The position numbers and the translations under genes are program-made. The notes under the pieces were generated by a model. The model was not told where the DNA came from and ran no database searches. It saw only the letters and a list, made by a program, of their open reading frames with translations. A stretch of DNA of 64,000 nt from NVTR01 sp036479015 (GTDB lineage: Bacteria; Pseudomonadota; Alphaproteobacteria; Rhodobacterales; Rhodobacteraceae). Location: contig JAZGFB010000006.1 of NCBI GenBank assembly GCA_036479015.1, forward strand, positions 1 through 64,000, written 5' to 3'. Numbering within the stretch: the stretch's first letter is position 1; each line of letters starts with the position of its first letter. Shown here in pieces: positions 34,185 to 41,901 of the stretch.

Positions 34185-35669
34185 TTGAAAAACTTTACCA
34201 GACGTGCCCTGTTGTTGGGCAGCGGCGCAGCACTTGGGGTTGCAGGCACAAAGTACCTCAAATCCTCAAACCCGGTGCTTGACGGCACCAAAACCTTGCA
34301 ACCGGGCTGGGGCGAAGACAGCCTGAATGACGCAAGTGAACTGTCACAAACCCCGATCCACAAGCATATTATCCTGAAAGACGATCCCGGCCAGGCGTTG
34401 GTAAAAGCCCTGCGCGCCGAGCTGAAAGACGCCGCCGCTGACAACCGACCAGTTAATATCGGCGCCGCGCGCCATTCCATGGGCGCGCAAGCCATCCCGC
34501 GGGATGGGCATGCCATCACGTTCGACAACGGGCTGGTGGAAACCGACACTGCCAAGGCCACCTACCGCGCCCATGCCGGTGCCCGCTGGGCGCAGGTTAT
34601 CGCCGCGATTGATCCCCAGGGGTTTTCCCCCGCCGTAATGCAATCGAACCATGATTTCGGCGTGGCGGCGACATTTTGCGTCAATGCCCATGGCTGGCCG
34701 GTGCCCTATGGGCCGATGGGCGCGACGGTGCAAAATTTTAAAATGTTGCTGGCGGATGGCGAATTGGTTGCCTGTTCCCGCCACCAAAACACCGACCTGT
34801 TCAACCTGACCATGGGCGGCTACGGGTTGACCGGGCTGATCACCGAAATGCAGGTGGATATGGTGCCAAACCAGCGCCTTGAGCCGACGTTTAAAAAGCT
34901 GCCCGGTGAACAATTGGGCACCGCATTCATGCAGGCCCTGAGCGACAAATCCGTCACCATGGCTTACGGGCGTCTGAATGTGGACCGTGAAAATTTCATG
35001 CACGATGCGCTGATGATCACCTATCGCGCCGCCGCTGATCAGTCTGATCTGCCACCGGCGTCTGGATCTGGTTTCATGTCCAAGGTGGCGGGTAAGATTT
35101 ACCGCGCGCAGCTGGGAAATGAACGTATGAAGCGGGTGCGCTGGTTCACCGAAACCGATCTGGGGCCGCGTTTGGCCGGGGCGTCGACGCGCAATTCCCT
35201 GATCAATGAGCCGGTGGTCACGCTGGATGATGGCAACCCAAACCGGGTTGATATCCTGCATGAATATTTCGTCGCGCCGGAGCGTTTCCCTGAGTTTCTG
35301 CAAGTTTGCCGCGACGTGATCCCGGCGTCCTATCAGGAATTTCTGAATGTCACTTTGCGGTTCATCAACACTGACAGCGAAAGCCTGCTGGCCTACGCCG
35401 CCGTGCCCCGCATCGCCGCCGTGATGTCGTTTTCCCAGGAACTAACGGCGCGGGCCGAGGCCGACATGGCCCGCATGACTCACGCCCTGATTGACGGCAT
35501 TATTGGCATCGGCGGCAGCTATTATCTGCCGTATCGGCCCCATGCGAGCCTGGATCAATTGCTGCGCGCCTATCCACGCGCCGCTAAATTCGCCGCCGCC
35601 AAACGGGCCATCGACCCGGACCTGCGGTTCAGGAATAATCTTTGGGACACATATTTGGGGGCGCTATGA
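34185..35669 (+). CDS. Tat-exported FAD-linked oxidase
   Basis: A 494-residue VAO-type flavoenzyme. The N-terminus carries a twin-Arg motif (FTRRALLLGSG) with a moderate hydrophobic segment, so Tat export is likely. The FAD_binding_4 domain covers about residues 58-230 (NIGAARHSMGAQAIPRDG, then FGVAATFCVNAHG, where a His could be the flavin attachment site or a binding residue). The C-terminal part has a WDTYLG end like sugar-lactone oxidases. The start is TTG at 34185 with AAGGAA. First gene of four that overlap: it overlaps the next by ATGA. Confidence 0.85.
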   Translation: MKNFTRRALLLGSGAALGVAGTKYLKSSNPVLDGTKTLQPGWGEDSLNDASELSQTPIHKHIILKDDPGQALVKALRAELKDAAADNRPVNIGAARHSMGAQAIPRDGHAITFDNGLVETDTAKATYRAHAGARWAQVIAAIDPQGFSPAVMQSNHDFGVAATFCVNAHGWPVPYGPMGATVQNFKMLLADGELVACSRHQNTDLFNLTMGGYGLTGLITEMQVDMVPNQRLEPTFKKLPGEQLGTAFMQALSDKSVTMAYGRLNVDRENFMHDALMITYRAAADQSDLPPASGSGFMSKVAGKIYRAQLGNERMKRVRWFTETDLGPRLAGASTRNSLINEPVVTLDDGNPNRVDILHEYFVAPERFPEFLQVCRDVIPASYQEFLNVTLRFINTDSESLLAYAAVPRIAAVMSFSQELTARAEADMARMTHALIDGIIGIGGSYYLPYRPHASLDQLLRAYPRAAKFAAAKRAIDPDLRFRNNLWDTYLGAL

Positions 35670-36067
35670 CCTTACTTCGCAAAATTTCACTGGGCTATTT
35701 CGGGGTGCTATTGGGTGCCGCTGCCCTGAATTACATCCCCGGTTTGACCGATGATCAGGGCCTGTCCTTTGGCATCTTCGCGCTGGATATTTTTGATGAT
35801 GCATTGCATTTGGGTTCCGCCCTTTGGGCCCTTGCTGCCGCCCTGATTTCCCACAAAGCCGCCCGCACTTTCCTGCTGTTGTTCGGGGCTCTTTATCTGG
35901 GTGACGGGTTGTTGGGGCTGGCAACCGGTTCCGGTTACCTTGATTTTGGTATCTTTAATTACGGCGTGCTGGACCTGCCGTTCTTGTTCAAAATCTACGC
36001 CAACACCCCCCACATCGCCCTTGGCGGCATCGCGCTGGCGTCAGGGCTGTTTCTGGATCGCCGCTGA
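35666..36067 (+). CDS. Four-TM membrane protein of oxidase operon
   Basis: A 133-residue protein with about four membrane segments near 8-26, 45-63, 68-86 and 107-125. The conserved feel of the FDDALHLGSALWALAAA and GDGLLGLATG segments resembles DoxX/DUF4383-like small membrane proteins, but I cannot name the family securely. The ATG overlaps the oxidase stop, and its own stop overlaps the next ATG by one base (TGATG). It may pass electrons or anchor the oxidase; inference only. Confidence 0.75.
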   Translation: MTLLRKISLGYFGVLLGAAALNYIPGLTDDQGLSFGIFALDIFDDALHLGSALWALAAALISHKAARTFLLLFGALYLGDGLLGLATGSGYLDFGIFNYGVLDLPFLFKIYANTPHIALGGIALASGLFLDRR

Positions 36068-37116
36068 TGCGCTGGCTGTTCAAATGGCTGAAACGCCTGC
36101 TACTGACCGCATTGCTGTTGGTGGCCCTTCTGGCCAGCCCGATTGCCTGGATTGAAACGGCCTGCCGCCCCAATGGCGATGCCATCGCCTATGATCCCAT
36201 TGTCACCGACCCCAACTGGCAGCGCGCCGAAAGCCGCAGCCTGATGACCTACCCCGAATGGCACATCGTCCATGCATATGACGATTATGCCCGCGTGATC
36301 AGGGGCGGTAACCCCCATGAATATGGCTACCTGTCCAGCATTGGCGGTTTCTGGTCGTCGCTTTGCGCCCTGTCAAAAGCATCCGGGCCACATGGCGGGT
36401 TCTCATCATCCAAAGCAACAATCTATACCATTGGCGTAAGTTTCACCGCTGAACTGGCGATGAAGGCAGCCTATGAAGAAACCTTGGGTCGCATCGCCAC
36501 ATGGGTGCGCGGCCCCGACCATAGCCCACTGGATGACCTAAGCGCCGGGCAGGCCGCCGAATACGCCAGGTTCCTGCAACAGGTGCCGTGGTACCAGTGG
36601 GATTTTTCCAGTGACATCGCCGCGCTCAATGCCGCCAGAACCGACAGCTTTCGTGACCGCGAACGCGCCATTGCGCTGGGCCTGGAATTTGGTGCCAAAG
36701 CGAAATACGCGGGCGTTATTGCCGCCGCCGTGGCGTCCGTTGGTGTCGATCAACTGACCCTGCGGATGATCATCTCTGATATTGAACGCCCGGCATTGGC
36801 CGCTTTGGACGGGGTGCAAATCATCGCCACCCACCCCCAGGGCATTGAAATTGAAACCCCGCGCTACCGGGTTCTGACCCATATTTTAGATGAATTGGCC
36901 CGTGATGGCGCCAGCTTTGTGGAAGTCGCCGGCAATGACGACATCATGCTGACGGCCATATCTGACGCGCCATACCCCGGTGCCCTGCACAGTTTTAAAC
37001 GCCAGGGTTATGGCGATTTTCGCCACCTTATTTCGCTAAAAGTCACTGATCTGGCCGACACATTGCGCAGCTTTGATACCGGCCCGATTACCCTGGAACA
37101 TATCCATGACTATTAA
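36067..37116 (+). CDS. Membrane-anchored protein of unknown function in oxidase operon
   Basis: A 349-residue protein with one N-terminal hydrophobic segment (about 10-30) and a large hydrophilic domain predicted to be periplasmic. The segment MTYPEWHIVHAYDDYARVI near 60-78 and ISSIGGFWSSL-like following residues look strongly structured and may be the active or binding core. The C-terminal half has a ferredoxin-like beta-alpha pattern. No family recognised. Overlaps both neighbours, so it is part of one translational unit. Confidence 0.72.
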   Translation: MRWLFKWLKRLLLTALLLVALLASPIAWIETACRPNGDAIAYDPIVTDPNWQRAESRSLMTYPEWHIVHAYDDYARVIRGGNPHEYGYLSSIGGFWSSLCALSKASGPHGGFSSSKATIYTIGVSFTAELAMKAAYEETLGRIATWVRGPDHSPLDDLSAGQAAEYARFLQQVPWYQWDFSSDIAALNAARTDSFRDRERAIALGLEFGAKAKYAGVIAAAVASVGVDQLTLRMIISDIERPALAALDGVQIIATHPQGIEIETPRYRVLTHILDELARDGASFVEVAGNDDIMLTAISDAPYPGALHSFKRQGYGDFRHLISLKVTDLADTLRSFDTGPITLEHIHDY

Positions 37117-37411
37117 GCGGCTGTTGCTGGCCTTGCCGCTGGTCTTTGTTGCATGGATCACCGTCATGGCACTGGTCATGCGCATCAGCGACGCCGCCCC
37201 AGCCGCCGTTGTGCTGTTTCCCAGCCCAGAATTCATGGCCGCTATGCCACCCGGCACCGCCATCATCGCCGCAAACGCCGTTTCAGTCACCTTACGATCC
37301 GACATTCCCGGCTTTGGTGCGTTACTTTATCAATCAGGGGCGCTTTTGGTACTGCCCGCCGGGTTGACCGGGTGTTTGCCGCTGCCCAAACAAACCAATG
37401 CGAAACCTTGA
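37106..37411 (+). CDS. Small membrane protein ending the oxidase operon
   Basis: A 101-residue protein with an N-terminal membrane helix (about 6-26) and a second hydrophobic segment near 70-90 containing the LPAGLTGCLPL end. Start at 37106 overlaps the upstream stop by 11 bases. No family recognised. Its place in the four-gene unit suggests it works with the FAD oxidase. Confidence 0.65.
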   Translation: MTIKRLLLALPLVFVAWITVMALVMRISDAAPAAVVLFPSPEFMAAMPPGTAIIAANAVSVTLRSDIPGFGALLYQSGALLVLPAGLTGCLPLPKQTNAKP

Positions 37412-37468
37412 ATAAGCCGCGCCAATACGCCATCTAGCGGGCAACCCAATGCGACCGAAGGAAAACCC

Positions 37469-38374
37469 ATGTTAGAGCTTGGCCAAAAAGCCGAAAATAC
37501 CGCCAATTTGATCATAGATGGCACCGAGGCCACGTTTATGGCGGACGTTATCGAAACCTCAAAAGAGGTGCCGGTGATCGTTGATTTCTGGGCACCTTGG
37601 TGTGGCCCGTGCAAAACCCTGGGCCCGATGCTGGAAGACGCGGTCAAGGCCGCAGGCGGCAAGGTGCGCATGGTCAAGATCAATGTCGATGAGGCACAGC
37701 AAATTGCCGCACAGCTAAAGGTGCAGTCAATTCCAACCGTGTTCGGTTTTCACAATGGCCAGCCGGTTGATGGGTTTCAGGGCGCGGTTCCGCAATCACA
37801 GATCAAGACATTCGTCGACAAGCTGGCAGCACTGTCAGCACAAGACGGCGGCTTGGGCGAAGCTATTGAAGCTGCCGAAGCAATGCTGGCCGAAGGCGCG
37901 GCAGTGGACGCGGCCCAGACATTCGCCGCCATCCTTGGCGAAGAGCCCAACAACGCCGTCGCTTACGGTGGCATGGTGCGCGCCCATATCGCTATGGATG
38001 ATCTGGATCAGGCCGAGGCGATCCTGAATGGTGCTCCCGAAGAAATTTCCGCAGCCCCAGAACTGGAAGCGGCCCGCGCCCAATTGCAGCTTGCGCGCCA
38101 GGCCGCTGATGCGGGCCCAATTGACGACCTTCAGGCCGCCATAGACGCCCAGCCAGACGACCATCAGGCGCGCTTTGATCTGGCCAATGCCCTGCACGCT
38201 GCCGGGCAGGTTGAAGGCGCGGTTGAGCAGTTGCTTGACCTGTTTCGCCGCGACCGCGACTGGAATGATGGGGCTGCAAAAGCACAATTATTCACGGTGT
38301 TTGATGCGCTGGAAGCCAAAGACCCAATAGCACTGAATGGACGGCGCAAGCTTTCGTCGCTAATATTCGCGTAA
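37469..38374 (+). CDS. cnoX: Thioredoxin-TPR co-chaperone (YbbN/CnoX-type)
   Basis: A 301-residue protein: thioredoxin fold in residues 10-115 with active-site WCGPC (Trp44, Cys45, Cys48) and cis-Pro in SIPTVF. The C-terminal 180 residues are TPR-like helices (repeating AxxxLA patterns). This architecture is CnoX/YbbN, a holdase that protects proteins from oxidation and passes them to GroEL. In this copy the CXXC is intact, so redox activity is possible. Followed 26 bases later by the LON-domain gene. Confidence 0.9.
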   Translation: MLELGQKAENTANLIIDGTEATFMADVIETSKEVPVIVDFWAPWCGPCKTLGPMLEDAVKAAGGKVRMVKINVDEAQQIAAQLKVQSIPTVFGFHNGQPVDGFQGAVPQSQIKTFVDKLAALSAQDGGLGEAIEAAEAMLAEGAAVDAAQTFAAILGEEPNNAVAYGGMVRAHIAMDDLDQAEAILNGAPEEISAAPELEAARAQLQLARQAADAGPIDDLQAAIDAQPDDHQARFDLANALHAAGQVEGAVEQLLDLFRRDRDWNDGAAKAQLFTVFDALEAKDPIALNGRRKLSSLIFA

Positions 38375-38400
38375 GTCAAAAGCTGAACAGGGTTTAAACC

Positions 38401-39042
38401 ATGTTTAATGCGGCCAACCTACCGGATTCTATCCCAGTGTTTCCCCTGCCGGGGGCGCTGCTTTTGCCCCGCGCGCATCTGCCATTGCATATTTTTGAAC
38501 CGCGTTACCTGGCGATGCTGGACGATGTTTTAAAAACACAGCATCGCCTTATCGGCATGGTGCAGCCCCTACCCAACGCGCAATCGGCAAACGATCTGCA
38601 CGCCATCGGCTGCGCGGGCCGGGTGACCACGTTTTCTGAAACCGATGACGGGCGCTATATGCTTACCCTTTCTGGCATTTCGCGGTTTCGGATATCGGGT
38701 GTTGCCGATGGCTTTACGCCGTACCGAAAATGCACCGTCACCTGGGCCGGGTTTGACGCTGATATGGGCCCTGCCGAAAAAGACCCTGATTTTGACCGCC
38801 CGCCTTTCATGGAAATGCTGGGCCGGTATTTTGCGACCCAGGAACTGGACACTGACCGGGCATCCCTTGATCAGGCCGGCGATGAGATGCTGATAAATTC
38901 GCTGGCAATGTTGTGCCCGCTTAGTGCCGAAGACCGCCAGGCCCTACTAGAAGCGACAACACTATCAGAGCGGCGCAAAACCCTGTCTACATTATTGGAA
39001 TATGCCCTGCATGGCGGGAAAAAAGGTGAGGTGATGCAATGA
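38401..39042 (+). CDS. LON substrate-binding-domain protein
   Basis: A 213-residue protein made of the N-terminal domain of Lon only (no AAA+ or protease part). IPVFPLPGALLLPRAHLPLHIFEPRYLAMLDD near 10-42 is the domain signature; the TLSGISRFRI strand follows, and the C-terminus is a helical bundle. Probably binds unfolded substrates. Its stop overlaps the Trm112-like gene (ATGA). Confidence 0.92.
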   Translation: MFNAANLPDSIPVFPLPGALLLPRAHLPLHIFEPRYLAMLDDVLKTQHRLIGMVQPLPNAQSANDLHAIGCAGRVTTFSETDDGRYMLTLSGISRFRISGVADGFTPYRKCTVTWAGFDADMGPAEKDPDFDRPPFMEMLGRYFATQELDTDRASLDQAGDEMLINSLAMLCPLSAEDRQALLEATTLSERRKTLSTLLEYALHGGKKGEVMQ

Positions 39043-39221
39043 AAAACACAATAAAATCAGACCGGCGTATGCTGGAAACACTGGTTTGCCCAATCAGCCA
39101 TGCCCGGCTTAGCTATGACCCCGAGCGCCAGGAACTGGTGTCCAAAAAGGCCAAGCTGGCCTTTCCCATTCGCAATGGCATTCCAATTTTATTAATGGAA
39201 GAGGCGCGTCAAACTGACTAA
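39039..39221 (+). CDS. Trm112-family small protein
   Basis: A 60-residue protein with LVCPISHARLSYDPERQELVSKKAKLAFPIRNGIPIL as the core (given here in parts: first Cys near 17, then FPIRNGIP near 44-51). The family binds zinc or acts as methyltransferase activator. The usual second CPxC cysteine is replaced here, so zinc binding is doubtful. Overlaps the LON-domain gene by four bases. Confidence 0.85.
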   Translation: MKNTIKSDRRMLETLVCPISHARLSYDPERQELVSKKAKLAFPIRNGIPILLMEEARQTD

Positions 39222-39254
39222 TCTGGGCCAAATTCGCGACACCGGAGAAGCACA

Positions 39255-40586
39255 ATGAACGATGCCTGGCTTTCAATGTCAGCCGCAGATCTGGGGCGCG
39301 GCATTTCTGCTGCAACCATAGACCCGGTTGCCCTGTGTGAATGCTATTTGGCAGCCATTGACGCTCACCCCCTAGGCCACAGAATTTACGCCCGCGCCAC
39401 CCAAAACCGCGCCCTATCAGAGGCGCGCGCAGCCGCCAAACGCGCAGCAAACGGCACCCGGCGCTCGGTACTGGACGGGGTGCCGATATCCTGGAAAGAC
39501 CTGTTTGATACCGCCGGCACCGCAACCGAGGCAGGTTCTGCCCTGTTGGCCGGTCGCGTCCCCACCAAAGACGCCCGTGTCCTGGCAAATGCCACCATGG
39601 CCGGGCTGGTCTGCCTGGGCAAAACTCATATGTCGGAACTGGCATTTTCCGGGCTTGGCTTTAACCCGATCACCCAAACGCCGCCCTCGGTGAACTATCC
39701 TGATTGCGTCGCTGGGGGTTCGTCTTCCGGGGCGGCGGCGTCGGTGGCGTTTGGGCTGGCGGCGGGTGCCGTTGGCTCTGATACGGGCGGTTCGGTGCGC
39801 ATTCCGGCGGTGTGGAATGATTTGGTTGGCCTGAAAACAACGTCTGGCCTGTTGTCATTGCAGGGCGTGGTGCCACTGGTCGCCAGTTTTGACACGGTTG
39901 GCCCGCTGTGTCGGACGGTGCAAGACGCCGCATTGATGCTGTCGGCATTGGCGGGAACCCCGGCACCTGATCTGACGGCTCCGTCGCTGAAAGGCATGCG
40001 ATTTCTGATCCTGGATAACGTAGTCATGGACGGATTGCGCGACGCGCCATTGGCCGGTTTTACGCGCGCGATTGAATGTCTGAAACAGGCCGGTGCCAGT
40101 GTGGCGCGCCACGCCGTACCGGTGATAGATGATGCCATGGCGCTGGCCGGGCCGCTGTTCACGCCAGAGGCTTACGCCACCTGGCAACAGGAAATTGAGG
40201 CCGCGCCAGAAAAGATGTACCCGGCAATTTTGAAGCGTTTTCAAAGCGGTAAAGATTTCACTGCGGTACAGGCCCATGGCGCATGGCAGGCGCTGGACGC
40301 GCACCGTGACCAGTGGCTGCACGCTGTGGCGGGCTATGATGCGGTGATCATGCCAACCTCGGCCAGCCTGCCGCCAAACATCGATAAATTGGCCAGTGAT
40401 GACGATTATTACATCGCTGCAAACCTGCTGGCCCTGCGCAATACTCGGGTTGCAAACCTGATGGATGCGGCCGCCCTGACCCTGCCAACCGGGGTGCCTG
40501 CAACCGGCATCAGTTTCCTTACACCGCCCCGCAGTGAGCACCGTTTGCTGCGTATTGGCGCGGCGGCCCAGGCCGCATTGGCCTAA
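39255..40586 (+). CDS. Amidase-signature hydrolase
   Basis: A 443-residue enzyme with the Ser-cisSer-Lys triad: Lys in PISWKDLFD near 79, AGGSSSGAAASVAFG near 154-168, and GSDTGGSVRIPA near 174-185. It belongs with GatA/allophanate-type amidases, but lack of gatC/gatB nearby argues against tRNA amidotransferase. Substrate unknown; the next gene is a PLP aminotransferase in the same direction. The ATG follows GGAGAAG. Confidence 0.9.
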   Translation: MNDAWLSMSAADLGRGISAATIDPVALCECYLAAIDAHPLGHRIYARATQNRALSEARAAAKRAANGTRRSVLDGVPISWKDLFDTAGTATEAGSALLAGRVPTKDARVLANATMAGLVCLGKTHMSELAFSGLGFNPITQTPPSVNYPDCVAGGSSSGAAASVAFGLAAGAVGSDTGGSVRIPAVWNDLVGLKTTSGLLSLQGVVPLVASFDTVGPLCRTVQDAALMLSALAGTPAPDLTAPSLKGMRFLILDNVVMDGLRDAPLAGFTRAIECLKQAGASVARHAVPVIDDAMALAGPLFTPEAYATWQQEIEAAPEKMYPAILKRFQSGKDFTAVQAHGAWQALDAHRDQWLHAVAGYDAVIMPTSASLPPNIDKLASDDDYYIAANLLALRNTRVANLMDAAALTLPTGVPATGISFLTPPRSEHRLLRIGAAAQAALA

Positions 40587-40704
40587 AAGCAACAGCTTGG
40601 CCCATTAAGCGGCGCATTTTGCAGCGTTTTTCTGGACCAGCGCGGCAACACGCGATAGTCTTTGATGAAACGGGGCGTTAATGACCCCGATATCTGAGGC
40701 AGAC

Positions 40705-41889
40705 ATGGTGTTCCCCGAGCGGTTTTCGAACCTGCCAGAATATGCGTTCCCGCGATTGCGCAGCTTGCTTGACGGCCAAAAGGCTGGCGGCGATGTCATT
40801 CGTATGTCCATAGGTGAGCCTCGGCACCCGTTCCCCGACTGGGTGGGTGATATCATTGCCGATAACATCGACGGTTTCGGAAAATACCCACCAACTGACG
40901 GCACCCCGCAACTGCGCCGTTCAATCGCCGACTGGATCAGGCGGCGCTTTGGCGCGACGCTGGACCCTGACACCAACATCCTGCCCCTCAGCGGCACCCG
41001 CGAAGGGCTGTTCAATGCCTGCATCGCCATGTGCCCGGAAAAATCCGCGCAGGGCAAACAGCCCATCGTGCTGATCCCAAACCCGTTTTATCAGGCCTAC
41101 GGCGCAGGGGCATTGGCCGCCGGGGCCCAACCGCATTATGTCTCAGCCACCGCTGCCACTGGTTTTCTGCCTGATTATCAATCACTTGACCCAGAAATTC
41201 TGGATCGCACCGAAATAGCATTTATATGCTCACCGTCAAACCCCCAGGGGGCGGTGGCCAGCCCCCAGTACCTAAGCGCATTGTTCGCGCTGGCCGAAAA
41301 GCACGATTTCCGCATCTTTTCAGATGAATGCTACAGCGAAATTTACCGTGACACCCCGCCCGCCGGGGCGCTGGAAGTGGCGCACCAAACCGGTGCTGAC
41401 CCAGAGCGCGTCTTTGTGTTCCATTCGCTTTCAAAACGCTCAAATCTGCCGGGTATGCGCTCGGGGTTTATTGCCGGTGGTGCCGGTGGGATCGCCCGGC
41501 TAAAGCGCCTGCGCAACTATGGCGGCGCACCAATTCCTTTGCCGTTGCAACAGGTGTCACAGCAAGCCTGGTCTGACGAAGACCACGTGCAATCCAACCG
41601 CGCACAATACCAGAAAAAATTTCAAGCCGCCGACCGCGTATTTGCCAGTCTGCAGGGGTATGGCGCGCCACAGGCTGGGTTTTTCCTGTGGTTGCCGGTG
41701 GATGACGGCGAAGCGGCTGTCACAAAGCTTTGGACCCAAACTGGCGTTCTGGCGCTTCCGGGCGCCTATCTTAGCCGGGAAATTGACGGTGAAAATCCGG
41801 GCAAAAAATATATCAGGGTCGCCATGGTGGCCCCATATGACGAAATGCAGCTTGGGCTTACGAAAACCCGCGACTGCCTATACGAGTAA
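40705..41889 (+). CDS. Class I/II PLP aminotransferase
   Basis: A 394-residue fold-type I aminotransferase. The PLP-binding Lys is in SLSKRSNLPGMRSGF near 243-257, with the SGTREGL phosphate site, SPSNPQG Asn, and DECYSEIY Asp-Tyr pair. In Rhodobacterales this group is often annotated as succinyldiaminopimelate or related aminotransferase (DapC-like), but the substrate cannot be told here. I choose the ATG at 40705 behind GAGG; an earlier ATG at 40681 is also in frame. Followed by ftsK 12 bases later. Confidence 0.88.
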   Translation: MVFPERFSNLPEYAFPRLRSLLDGQKAGGDVIRMSIGEPRHPFPDWVGDIIADNIDGFGKYPPTDGTPQLRRSIADWIRRRFGATLDPDTNILPLSGTREGLFNACIAMCPEKSAQGKQPIVLIPNPFYQAYGAGALAAGAQPHYVSATAATGFLPDYQSLDPEILDRTEIAFICSPSNPQGAVASPQYLSALFALAEKHDFRIFSDECYSEIYRDTPPAGALEVAHQTGADPERVFVFHSLSKRSNLPGMRSGFIAGGAGGIARLKRLRNYGGAPIPLPLQQVSQQAWSDEDHVQSNRAQYQKKFQAADRVFASLQGYGAPQAGFFLWLPVDDGEAAVTKLWTQTGVLALPGAYLSREIDGENPGKKYIRVAMVAPYDEMQLGLTKTRDCLYE

Positions 41890-41901
41890 GGACAAGAATT
41901 A

